Source: Gremmenia infestans (lineage: Eukaryota; Ascomycota; Leotiomycetes; Helotiales; Hamatocanthoscyphaceae). From it: DNA of 64,000 nt. Positions within the stretch are counted from its first letter, which is position 1. Every line of letters begins with the position of its first letter. The notes beneath the pieces were generated by a model. That model was not told the origin of the DNA. It saw only the letters and a list, made by a program, of their open reading frames with translations, and did not search any database. The stretch lies in assembly GCA_032629725.1 (NCBI GenBank), contig JAFEVB010000004.1, forward strand, positions 930,001 through 994,000, written 5' to 3'. Positions 1-10,228 of the stretch are shown here, in pieces. The position numbers and the translations under genes were made by a program.

Positions 1-1424
1 ATATATCTTCAGACATACCTGTGGAACGGCACTGGAAGTATATCCTTCCTTGCGTAAAAATCAAGCAACGTTTGGACAGAAGACGCTCCTGGAAAGTCCA
101 CGCGCGCTTGTTCCATCTCGATTGCTGGACGCCAATCTCAGGCGGTCTTGAGACCATCAGATGCACACCTGGCGCACATTCCGCTTTCAGCTGGTCTGAA
201 GCGTTATCCGGATCCATAGCTAAGAGCCCCGTAGATGCATCTTCGCCATCTGCGGCGCATATTGTTAGGGTTGCGTTGCCATAAATGAGATGCATCACGC
301 GTGCATTGAGACTCCACGATCTTCGACTGTCCTGTACAATGCAAAGTGAGTCTATCCAGATGTAGCGGATACCGAGTCGCTGAACCACTGCTATACTTTC
401 ACGAATAGCATCGTGCAATTTAGGTAATGATCTCTCTAGGCCTCCAATTACCCGATGCTCCATAATGTTCGCCCGGGTAGTAGTATATGGCGGGTTTTTT
501 GGGTCGGGAATTCCCCATACATAGCTCAAAGCAACGTAGTCCTCGAATTTCAAGTAGCCATCGAGTATCTCGTACGGTAAGGAGACAAGTCGCATGTCAA
601 TGACATCGATGACTCCAAAGTAGGACTGCGCGAGCACTTCGTGAAAAGGGTCGTCATCCAGCACAGGACTGTTGCAACGAGACCCATGGTTCAGTTTACA
701 TAAATCCCACCAGCTCTTGATTAAAGCCTGTTTTCCCTTGGAGGGATCAATACTTCTCCCGAGAAAGTGTGTGCTCTTTCTAGCGGCAGACATTGCGAAC
801 GCATCAGAATTGGGCAATCCGGTATAAAGATCCGGTGCGACGAAAACAAGGTAACATTCATATTTTTGAAGATCCGGGTGGCCCCAACATATTTTGATCC
901 TGCGAGTCCGATTTCTCTTGCTGCTGAAGCTCTCCTCAGTTGACCCACGTCCATCGATCTCCCAGACGAGATGGCACGGTGCATCGTCCAGTTCTTCAGA
1001 GTTGCTAGTATGAGATGAATAGCTGCTACTCAGATTAAATCTCATAGAAGCTCTTCGCAGTACAGCTTTGAATTCTGTTTCGAGTGATTTAGACACTAGC
1101 TCGCAAAAGGGACAACTGTCACTGCGGTCTCTGATCTCCTTTCTTGACCCGAGGACCTGTTTCTGATGGCCTGATTTCAACGAGAACGCTCGTCTAGATG
1201 CGTGGCGCGGTGGGAGAGAAACTTGGAATTTTTTCCCTGGTATAGAGGAGTCATTCTTTATCATAAAATTATCTACGCTTAGATTGAGGCCGGCGCATAC
1301 GGCGCACAAGTTCTTCTATTGGATATTAGTGACGACGAGTATTACACTGCGGCTAGGTACGTACCTTTGGGCGCTCCATCGTTCCGTAAGACTCGTTAAC
1401 TAATGTCTCGCCATCCAAATCCAT
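1..1424 (-). CDS. HET-domain (heterokaryon incompatibility type) protein, 3' part missing
   Basis: The gene starts inside the window and runs off the left edge. Exon 1 is 1365-1424, an intron lies at 1316-1364 (GTACGT..AATAG), and exon 2 runs from 1315 to beyond base 1. The N-terminus has two Cys pairs (LCAVCAG and DSCPFCE), common ahead of HET domains. The HET domain follows in canonical order: VALSYVWG, then LGIRYIWIDSLCIVQD, then MHLIYGNATLTICAADG, then NKRAWTFQERLLSKR. HET proteins control allorecognition and cell death after fusion of unlike hyphae; they act in the cytoplasm and the partner cannot be told from sequence. No frameshift or stop is seen in the visible part, so it may be intact although a RIP-mutated retroelement begins about 410 bp upstream of its start. 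An alternative start is the internal Met in exon 1 (GTMERPK). The family call is secure; the exon 1 join is inferred from phase and splice sites. Confidence 0.9.
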
Positions 1425-1834
1425 AGCTCCAAGCTATTGTAAAACGTAGGAATGAAATTTTTGAAATTTCGGCGGGGTAGGATGATCTTCAAATCTGACT
1501 TGCTGCTGTAGGGTGTGGTTGTAATGGCCGGAGATGTATCCCTGAAGAGTAAAGTAGGCCGCGTCGCCCCCACAAAGGATTTGCCTTTTATAGCCTTTGT
1601 AGGGTTCATTCTTTCCACGATCTTGAGAAATTACTGGTTCTCATTAGAACCATGTCATATAATGTGAGGATTATATCTAGATACAAGTAGAGCACATTCC
1701 CCGCCAAAAGAGCCCGGTTTTGACATATTGGTGCCCGGAGACCCTGTAGCGGTAGTGCATGTTCCCTAGGTAGTCTCCCGGCTTTTGCCGCTAAGCTGAA
1801 AGCCTAGAATACCTACCTTAGTATTTGGTAGGAG
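1425..1834. other. Gap between HET gene and retroelement
   Basis: Presumed 5' flank of the HET gene. A short open frame antisense to its start (1400-1618) has no recognisable content. No repeat or RNA gene is seen. The last five bases, AGGAG at 1830-1834, are the left copy of the retroelement target duplication. Confidence 0.5.
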
Positions 1835-2300
1835 TGTAACGATCGCCTAGCCCACGTAGTGCTAGGGTAAGTCTTGTGACTTAAGTAGGTCCCTGGACCT
1901 AAGTTATCGTTGGGTTGATATTGATATCTATTGATAGATTACTAGTTGCTATACTTAGGAGTATAGCTTGTTATAAAGTATAAAGTAATAAGCGTGTATT
2001 AGGAAATACTATTTAAGTTAAGCATAAAGCTCCTATCTAATAGGTAATAACCTAGTCTTATATAGAACCTTTATGTCCTGGATTATATGGATTATTCTAA
2101 TCCTACCAATCCTAGATTATATAGATTATTGCGATCTAAATGATCTATCTATGTGACGCGTTACGTAGCCGGCTAACCAATATGCGTAGTTATTATACTA
2201 GCTACTATAAAGGAACCTTCTTTCTCCTAGGGGTTCTCCTATGCCTAGCGAACTAGATATTAAGCCTAAGGTCCCCTAGTTATATGTTGCCTTTATAATA
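1835..2300 (-). repeat. LTR (3' LTR in element orientation)
   Basis: 466-bp terminal repeat that begins TGTAACGATCGCC and aligns without gaps to 7902-8367. By hand alignment the two copies differ at about 39 positions, all C/T or G/A transitions. The terminal CA is mutated to TA in this copy. Confidence 0.95.
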
Positions 2301-2313
2301 CTATTCCCCTTCT
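2301..2313 (-). other. Polypurine tract of the retroelement
   Basis: On the minus strand this reads AGAAGGGGAATAG immediately inside the LTR, the position where plus-strand DNA synthesis is primed in LTR retroelements. It independently confirms that the element is oriented on the minus strand. Confidence 0.75.
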
Positions 2314-2390
2314 AGTTAGCGTTGTCCCGACGCTTAAGTATAATAATAGGAAATATTTTATAACGCCTATAGCTCCCTTCTTCTCTTATT

Positions 2391-2942
2391 ATGCCTGTTA
2401 GTTCCGCTAAATATAAGCAACGCATTACTCTCTTTAAAACTATTTAGTCGTATAGTGTCCTGAATATGCCTTGTTCCAACTGTACTTATTATTATCGCTA
2501 ATGCGTAGTCCTAAATAGCAAGTCGTAGCGGTGTAGAGAGTGCGTCTAACGTGGAGCGAAATGTAATGCTCTCTAAGTATTAGTTAATAATCTCTAGGAT
2601 CTCTATCTAAAAGAAGAGCGCCTAAAGTTTAAAAGAGATACGGCTTTTAAGGTAGCTATAGCCGGTCTAGTCCGAGTCTGCGAACTCGAATATTATTAAT
2701 AAGAGCTTTATAAACGGGGCATAGAGATAGTCCGTTGCGGGCTGAAGTCTCTTGATAAGTTGGATGCCTTAGAGAAAAAGGAAAAGATTAAGGGGGAAAA
2801 GAATGAACAGCGCGAGCAAGAGGCCCCGCCTGCTTCTCCTACCGTGTTTCCTACTGGTGGCCCTTCTCCTAGTCCTAACCTCTTTGATAATCCTGCTTTC
2901 GTCGCATCCCTAGCCGCGTACGATCCTTCTAACCCCTTTTAG
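2391..2942 (+). pseudogene. Antisense ORF between pol and the 3' LTR, zinc-knuckle-like, stopped by RIP
   Basis: Read on the strand opposite to gag-pol, a single frame of 184 codons runs from ATG at 2391 to a stop at 2940-2942 with no frameshift. It is interrupted only by about eight TAA/TAG codons, each derivable from CAA or CAG by one C-to-T change. The relic has a paired-Cys region (MPCSNC, then CVVLNSKS, then RCRECV, then RGAKCN), a charged stretch ending GLKSLDKLDALEKKE, and a Pro/Ser-rich tail ending AAYDPSNPF. Similar Cys-rich small proteins are, from memory, frequent hypothetical proteins in leotiomycete genomes, which would fit transposon origin. A role (nucleic-acid binding or regulation) is speculation. 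The clean frame is strong evidence that it was once protein-coding. Confidence 0.65.
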
Positions 2943-3009
2943 GTAGGCTAAGGTATTAGTTTTAATACTCTATAAATATCTTAAGGTTCCTAAGCGTTGC
3001 TAAGGTTTC

Positions 3010-6000
3010 CTAGGTGTTTTCTAAGTGTAGGTAGTCTATCCATTTAACCAGGTACTTGGTATAGCCTCTAACCCGTTTATAGTCTAGTATTGCTTTAACC
3101 TTATACTTAGTATTAGGGTTAACTGGTTGGATTTCCGTAATAGGCGCGGGTAGCGCCCCTAGTAGTGCTAGTTCGAGGAGAGATACGTAGAATACTAGAT
3201 GTATATTTATTATTCTAGGTAGTGCTAATTCGTAGTTAACTAGTCCTACGACTTGCTTGATTTTAAATAGCCCTAGCTTTTTATGATCTAGTTTTATGCT
3301 TAGTTGTTTTGTCTCGATATTTTTTCGTATTAGGTAGACCTTATCCCCCTCTTTAAGCGTAGGTTCCACACTACGTTTTTCGTTATAGTACGACGCTGCT
3401 CTCTTTATAAAGAATGCTAGGTTGCTAGCTAGTTCCTCCTAAAGTGCTTTAAGGTCTTCTACCTATATAGTCGCGGATTGGTTATCTACTTCTAAGGTTG
3501 TTGCAAAGCGGTAGGCCTCGGGGTTATAACTATAATTCGCGTATGCTAGTAAGATCTTCATATTTTCCGCAGCTAATATGTTATATGCAAACTAGGCAAG
3601 TAGTAGAAGTCCTACCTAGTTGTTCTGCTTATAGTTTATATAATACTAGATGTATATTTCTATTATCTGATTTATCCGTTTAGTTTATTTATTGGTTTAT
3701 AGGTAAAAACTCGTTAATAGCTTCCTTTTAATACCTAGCAAAGCCGTAAATGCCGTCTAGAATTTTAAAGTAAAGAGCTAATCTCTATCTGATATGATTT
3801 CTTCTAGCGCGCTATAGTTTGCTACTACTACTTAGAGAAATGCCTAGGCTAAGTCTTTAGCTATACTTAATTCCTTATAGGGTATTATATAGGTGTACTT
3901 TATTAACCTATCTATAATAACTAGGATAGAATCGTATTCCACTCCTATTATTAGGTCCTTAGACAGCGGTAGTTTAACTATAAAGTCCTATATAATAGAT
4001 GTCTAGGGAGTCTTTAGCATGTCGGGTAATTGCATTATACTATATAAGGCATACTATAATACTTTATTCTATATGCAAGTATTACACTCGCTAATAACCT
4101 CCTTAACTATTATTCGCATGCCTAGAAAGTAGTATCTCCGCGAGAGCCTCTCCTAGGTTCTAGTGTTTCCCTAATATCCATAAGCTAGTAGCTTATATTA
4201 TTCCTTAACAAATTCTTTCCGGATACTCTTAGGGATATATATCTTATTCTTATATAGTAGGAGCCCCTTTATATTCTTCTGGAAGTATTACGAGATGCCT
4301 TCTGCTACTATATCCCCTTTATATACCGATCTAATTTTATCTGTGAATAGGTCGCCGTCGACGCGGGTTGCCGCTGCGATTTATTATTTATTTAGGATAA
4401 GGTTATCGCCGTCTTCCTAGAAGATCGCAACGCCCTTTATTTCCTCTTTTACCTTATATCCTAGCTTCCAACTTAGTGCGTCAGCGCGTGCGTTCTTTAT
4501 CCCCTTTATATATTTGATTTATAAGTCGTAGGTAGCAAGTATCTCTACCTACCTTGTCTATCACCTATTTAAGTCTTTAGTTATAGTAAAGCTAATAAGA
4601 TTCTTGTGATTAGTAAGAATCGTTACTAGAAAGTTAGCCCCCTAAAGGTAAACCCTCTATTCCTATAATACTTTAACTATTACTAGGAGTTCCTTATTAT
4701 ATATATTATAGTTAAGTTCTACGGACGTTATTTTTCTGGAGTAGTACGCTACTAGATACTAGCTGCTATCCTTATATTTCTATATAAGCACTCCCCCTAT
4801 CGCCCTATCTAACGCGTCTATCTCCGCTATTAACTTAAGTTCTAGCTAGAAGTTCTAGCAGATAGGTTCCTCTATAAAGGCCTGCTTTAGCTCTTAGAAT
4901 ACCTTTTCCGCTTCATCTATCTATTTAAACTCCTTCTCCTTTTTCGTTAGGTCTATAAGTAGCAGAGCTTTCTTTAAATATAACTTAATAAACTTCCGGT
5001 AGAAGTTCGCGAATCCTAGGAAAGATTACACCTATTTAACTATAGTTAGCGTCTCCTAGGTAATAATCGCTTAGACCTTTTCAGGGTCTAGGCTAATTTT
5101 CTCTAGTGTAATTATATAGCCTAGAAAGGTGATTTCTTTTATATAGAAGTTGCACTTGAATAGCTTTAGGCGGAATCCCTTCGCCGCGAGTGCTTCTAAG
5201 ACCTATGTCACATGTCCTACGTGCTATTCCTCGTCGTCTGAATATACTAGTACGTCGTTAAGGTAATATATATAGAACCTGTCCAAGAAAGCCCTTAATG
5301 CGTCGTGGTTAACTTCTTAATAGGTTACTAGGGCGTTGGTTAGCCTAAACGGCATAACCTAGTACTTATAGTAACCAAATCTAGTTCGAAATGCCGTTTT
5401 CTATTCCTCGCCCTTTATAATGCAGATTAGGTAATATATGTCCCTTATATCTAGTTATATGAAGATTACCGCCTCCCTTAGACAGTCTTATATATTATCT
5501 GCCTATAGTAGTAGGTATTAATTTTTTATAGTTATCTCGTTTAACTTTTAGTAGTTAACGCAAAATTGATCTAGTCTGTCTTTCTTCTTTGCAAATAGCA
5601 TTAGCGCTTCTAATAGGGAGTGCGACTCCCTTATCTATCCTTTAGATAACGCTTTATTAATATACTCTCTCTATAGTCTTATCTCTTCTTTACTATACTA
5701 GCGAAGTGGTTCCTAAGAAGGTTCGCATCCTTTCTTAAGCGGTATCTTATAGTCCTATGGTTAATATTTAGGTAAGGCCTCCTTACCTTGCGGGTCGTTA
5801 AACATCTATTTAAACTTCTTATACTATACTAGTATCTCTTTTTCAACCTTTATATTATCTGGTGGAGGGCCTTAGGTTACGTGCCCTAGCGCGTTATAGG
5901 AGGTAGCGCTAACCTCTCTACGGCTATATAGTTATTTTAATGCATAGTTGCATTAGGTAAACTTTACCTTATAAGTTTCCTAGTTGATTTCTGGATTATA

Positions 6001-6327
6001 TTATCTAATCCAAGGAATACTAAAAATAGCCTGATTATCTCCGATATGGATTACATCTAGGCTGATTTCCTCCTAGTAACCTCTAATGGTTACCTGTATA
6101 GGTATAGTCTTATGCTTAACTATCCCTCTATTTATTTTAATTGCCGTCCTATTAATAATAGTAAGTGGGTAGGGTTCCTCCTTCTCTCGTATTAGTACGT
6201 TAAGCCTCTTTACGGCTTCTAGCGAGATAAAGTTCCCCTGCGCACTAAAGTTAAGCATAACCCGTAGCTCCTTTCCTCTAGTGTAGGCGTTTAGCATTAC
6301 GTGGTTTCGGCCCCCTATAGCCGCCAC
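3010..6327 (-). pseudogene. pol relic: protease, RT, RNase H, integrase, chromodomain
   Basis: Protease is at 6073-6327, with the active-site region reading VMLNFSAQGNFIS where families have a D-S/T-G triad, so the catalytic Asp appears as Asn. Reverse transcriptase covers about 5900-5000: KIPLKKGCEP, YINKALSKG and LFAKKKDRL are recognisable, and the YIDD box reads YLNDVLVYS near 5242-5285. RNase H and linker regions follow at about 5000-4400. Integrase spans about 4350-3370 (DSILVIIDRLIKYTY, then SDRD, then the distal stretch AFFIKRAASYYNEKR). The C-terminus at 3010-3369 is open: LKEGDKVYLIRKN and a chromodomain YLVKWIDYLHLENT. Numerous in-frame TAA/TAG codons make it non-functional. The Asp-to-Asn changes are G-to-A transitions, in line with RIP. 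Confidence 0.9.
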
Positions 6328-6339
6328 TTGCTTTCCTGG

Positions 6340-7870
6340 TTGTCTTCCTTCTAGAACCTTATGTCCTATGAATTAGTTTTCCTATAGTCGGTAACTGCTT
6401 TCCTACCTCGTTAGTCGGTATAGGGTGTTTAGCGCAAACGTGCTTTATGCTTTATTACTAATATGTTACTAGGCGAAAATCGTTAGGTTTATAGGAAATA
6501 GAGGAAAAGTTGTTTTCCTCCAAATGCGTTTGCCTAACCCTTTACTAGTGATTTCCTAGACGTCTCTTGGCTCTATAATTAAGCTTAGCCTTAGCATCTT
6601 TTCTTTAGGGATGCCTTTAACGATCCTAGGCCGTTAAGGTGCCTTAAAGACGACTCGTCGTATGTCTTGGTATATAACTATATAGTATATGCCTTCTTCT
6701 AGTTTCTCTATTCCTAGCTGGAAGTCCCCTTTAAAGGCCGGTTTATCCCCCTCTTTAGGTTCCTACTAGTTTCCTATAGAAAGCTTATTACTAGCTATAA
6801 TCTATTCTTTATCCATATTAGGTAGCTAGTCCGTAGGATTCTAAGATAGGCTTGCCTTCTTTTCTGCGTTTGTTTCCTAGCTTTTATACTTAGGTGGTTG
6901 CGTGCTATACTCCTATCCCTTAGGGTCTAGTCGTAATACTGCACCTAAGGTTCATATAGCCGCGCTTACGTTTCGTTTCTTTTAGGGTCCTTTCCCCTTC
7001 TTCTGCCTGTGAGAGGATGCCAGGTATCCAGGTAATCCACACTTAAAATAGAGTCCCTTTTAATATCGCTTATCCCGTTTTTCCCTAGAGAGTAGGTTCG
7101 GCTTCTAGTAAGCGGCGTTAATTTCTATTAGATCCCCCTAGTCCTTCCTTCCTATCAATCCTATCTTCCCTAATCGTTTACTAAAGTTATAGGTCCCTTT
7201 CTGTTTAAGGGACCTCTTAAAGAATTAGTTATTAATCTTAACCGCTTCCTTAATTATTTCGGCGAGACTGTTTGGTCGGTCCATCCTAGTTAGCTTGTCC
7301 TTAACAAAGTCCTTTAGTCCTGCGTAGTACTAGCTAGTTAAGGCGCGGTCGCCCTATCCTGCCATATCTAAATACTGCTGGAACCTAGCTGTGTACTTAG
7401 AGGCTGACTTGTTCTGCTTTAGTTGTCGTAGCTCTTGTTCGGCTGTACTTTGCTATTTAAGGTCGCTGAAGACTTATTAGATGTTTTTCTTAAATGCCTT
7501 ATAGCTTATAAATATAGCCTAGGTTAAGGTTCTTGCCCTAGTCGTGACTTGTCCTTAACTAGTCTTGTTTGTTATGAAGTCGTCAATATAGGTCTTAACC
7601 TAGTTAAAGGCTATGCCCTAAAGGTAACTAATTATATAGACAACCTTTGCTGCCTTAGTTCCAAACAAGTATTAGTTGAATAGGATGTATATATCTATTA
7701 AAGTTAGGAAGTTATCTAACTTGCCTTTATCCCCATAGAACATATTAGGTATCTTAACAATCGCAGTCCGCTCTTATACTGCAAGAGTCTAGGCTAGTGC
7801 CGGCGTAGAAGCTGGAGTTGGCATTAGGGTTAGGGTGTCCTTCCCCTTAGTGGATCTAGTAGATAATATT
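6340..7870 (-). pseudogene. gag relic of the retroelement
   Basis: This is the region between the 5' LTR (7902-8367) and the protease. It holds short minus-strand open stretches broken by stops. Near 7010-7060 a degraded CCHC zinc knuckle reads YFKCGLPGYLA, followed by a basic stretch, as expected at the gag C-terminus. Boundaries are approximate; identity rests on position and the knuckle. Confidence 0.7.
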
Positions 7871-7901
7871 GTTCCGTCGATAGAGAGACTAGTGCTTAAA
7901 G

Positions 7902-8367
7902 TATAACGATCGCCTAGCCTACGTAGTGCTAGGGTAAGTCTTATAACTCAAGTAGGTCCCTAGACCTAAGTTATTATTAGGTTAATGTTGATATCTATTA
8001 ATGGATCACTGGTTGCTATACTTAGGAGTATAGCTTATTATAAAGTATAAAGTAATAAGCGTGTATTAGGAAATACTATTTAAGTTAAGCATAAAGCTCC
8101 TATCTAATAGGTAACGACCTAGTCTTATATAGAACCTTTATATCCTGGATTATATAAATCATTCTAATCCTACTAATCCTAGATTATATAGATTATTGCG
8201 ATCCAAATGATCCATCCATATAACGCGTCACATAGCCGGCTGACTAATATGCGTAGTTATTACACTAGCTACTATAAAGGAACCTTCTTCCTCCTAGGGG
8301 TTCTCCTATGCCTAGCGAACTAGATATTAAGCCTAAGGTCCCCTAGTCACATGTTGCCTTCGTAACA
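7902..8367 (-). repeat. LTR (5' LTR in element orientation)
   Basis: 466-bp partner of 1835-2300. It ends CGTAACA, keeping the CA terminus, while its first dinucleotide is TA instead of TG. It is followed by the right AGGAG target duplication. Confidence 0.95.
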
Positions 8368-8422
8368 AGGAGCCCCCACCATCAAATGAGCGAACCCCCC
8401 TCTCTTTAGGACTTATGCTTTA

Positions 8423-9748
8423 TAGTAGAGTGCAAAAGGTATAAACCCATATCGATTTTTGCTGCGCGTATTAGTCCTAATACAGGTTTGTTATAATCCT
8501 AATTAGGGTTATTGTTCTCGCTGTTTTAAAAGATAAACAAAGGCAAATTTAAGGCTATTCCTAGTATTTTATATACTATCCATTAGCCTTAATTACTGCT
8601 TTTACCTAATGCTCTATTGTTATAGCTAGTCTATACAAGATGCCTATATTAATAGCATGCTAGGCTTTTTATGCAGCTTCTATTAGCCTCTCTAATATCT
8701 TTTCTGTGTTAGGAGCCTCCTTAAGTTTAGGATGTAGCCTATAAAGCTCTGCTTTTACTAAAGCCTATAAGTTCTTAATTGGATTTAAATCTAGTAAGTA
8801 AGAAGGCTATTTTATAACCTTAATATCTATCTGCTTTAGAATATTAATCATAATATGCCTATAGTAAGGCCCTGCTCCATTCTGTATAAACTCTCCTCCT
8901 TCTACTATAATATCTAGAAGAAAAGCTCTATATACCTCCCGAATAACCTATAAAGATATACCTCCCTAGCAGGCCTCTAGATCCCTATTAAGTAGTACTA
9001 ATCCTATCTGCTGATTTAAACCAAATGCTACTTATAGTATCTTCTTAACGCCTTTTCTAGTTAATTGGATAGCATATATATCTTATGGGAAAACCTGATT
9101 ATATAGTTAAGTAAAGGTCTAAACCGGTTTTACTCCTACCCCCTTTTCCACTATACACTTATCTAACTACGTTACCTTATACTAATCTATAAAAGAGTAT
9201 ATCTAATACTCTATAGCCTATGCTAGCCTAGCGTCTGCATATGCTTGTGTGATTTTCGGACGATTGCGCTGCCTCTACTTATATTAGTTTATCTCTCTTA
9301 AAAGGCCTTAAAGGGAGCGCCTTTTACAAGAATTATCAACTTTATAGAGGAGGTTGCATATCTTAATATGCGGGTTTATATAATTCGTAATATTATAGAT
9401 ATAGTTCCGCTACTCTTCCGTAAGGGCATGCAGACAGCTAGAGCGTGATTTGGATGCATTATTAACTTAGGAGGCTTTATGTTAGATTGTGGTCTTTATT
9501 GTACTAATAGGCCATTTAGGGTGTATCCTATGGATTTGGGAAGGTGTATAATATAGAGAGGATAGCTTGCAGATCTAATTGCGGTCACTAAGGGATAGTT
9601 CTTTACGCGCTATTATAGATAAATAGCTTCAAAAAAGTATATAGGAGGGAGAGTTATGGATCTAAAAACAGCAGTTATAACAAATCCGCATTAGGACTAA
9701 TACGCGCAGCAAAAATCGACATGGGTTCATACCTTTTGCACCCCACTG
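8423..9748 (-). mobile_element. Tc1/mariner-type DNA transposon, RIP-inactivated
   Basis: 1326 bp, bounded by TA dinucleotides at 8421-8422 and 9749-9750 and by 74-bp terminal inverted repeats (8423-8496 and 9675-9748). The right end reads CAGTGGGGTGCAAAAGG inward; the left copy shows TAGTAGAGTGCAAAAGG, again only transitions. The TA target and CAGTGGGG-like tips are typical of Tc1/mariner. It lies about 50 bp from the retroelement, so two unrelated elements inserted almost side by side. Confidence 0.9.
8520..9650 (-). pseudogene. DDE transposase relic of the Tc1/mariner element
   Basis: Minus-strand reading gives the second and third catalytic regions in order: GEFIQNGAGPYYRHIM (family form has D-N-x-P-G-H) and, after IDIKVIK, PSYLLDLNPIKNL (family form SPDLNPIENLW). 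The catalytic Asp is Asn and the Glu is Lys, both explained by G-to-A changes, and several TAG/TAA codons interrupt the frame. The transposase is therefore dead; transposition could only be supplied in trans. Confidence 0.8.
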
Positions 9749-9750
9749 TA

Positions 9751-10228
9751 CCTTCAACTGATTTTGATAAGAGTCTGCGTAGAACAGGTCCGACCATAGC
9801 CATTGCTCATAGCACATCATGTTACGAATCTTTCTTGAACCCGAGCTCTCTATATAGCCCTTGAACCGCAAAAACACTCCCTTCCCTTCATGTGTTTGCC
9901 ATGATGGAAGCATGGCGCGGCAGCAAGTATTGCTGGAATACTCAGCCTCGTGGAGCAATCGAACAACGGTATTATCAAACTTCGTCAACTTTACAAACCC
10001 CCTTGGGTCTTGCATTCCTTCATTGATGGTGTTGAATCTCTGCGGGGTATCCTGTCGCAAATTCAAATCGTTCTTACGCAATTGCAGAAAGACTAATCCA
10101 TGGACACCTAGGTCGACAGTATAGTTTGACTTTGTTGTTTTGCAATTCAACTGAAATCGTGCTAGAAGGATATAAAGCGAAGGAAACGCACGTAGAAGAA
10201 ACCAACATAGGCCTGAACAATTTGACAA
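9751..10228 (-). pseudogene. Open frame truncated by the Tc1 insertion, unrecognised
   Basis: A minus-strand frame of about 160 codons is open from 10228 to the TA target, then continues a few codons into the transposon end. It has no ATG at its 5' end and matches no family I recognise. Features are a hydrophobic first 30 residues and a Trp/Tyr-rich end (MCYEQWLWSDLFY). If the transposon is ignored, the frame would close within about ten codons, so little was lost at the 3' end. It may be a gene remnant or a chance frame. Confidence 0.25.

Larger units (their letters stand above)
1830..8372 (-). mobile_element. Ty3/gypsy LTR retrotransposon, chromodomain type, complete but RIP-inactivated (with target duplications)
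   Basis: The element proper is 1835-8367 (6533 bp), flanked by identical 5-bp direct repeats AGGAG at 1830-1834 and 8368-8372. Its LTRs are 466 bp each and the internal domains read on the minus strand in the order gag, protease, reverse transcriptase, RNase H, integrase, chromodomain. A polypurine tract abuts the left LTR, which is the 3' LTR in element orientation. Protease-before-RT and integrase-after-RT order plus the chromodomain place it in Ty3/gypsy (Metaviridae). The coding frames carry many TAA/TAG codons and the DNA is rich in TA, as expected after RIP. I see no canonical TGG primer-binding site next to the 5' LTR (just below 7902), so tRNA priming is unresolved or the site is mutated. 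Confidence 0.95.

Noticed and set aside
7860..7901. Primer-binding site for the retroelement
   Set aside because: The sequence next to the 5' LTR reads CTTTAAGCAC on the element strand and does not start TGG, so no tRNA could be assigned.
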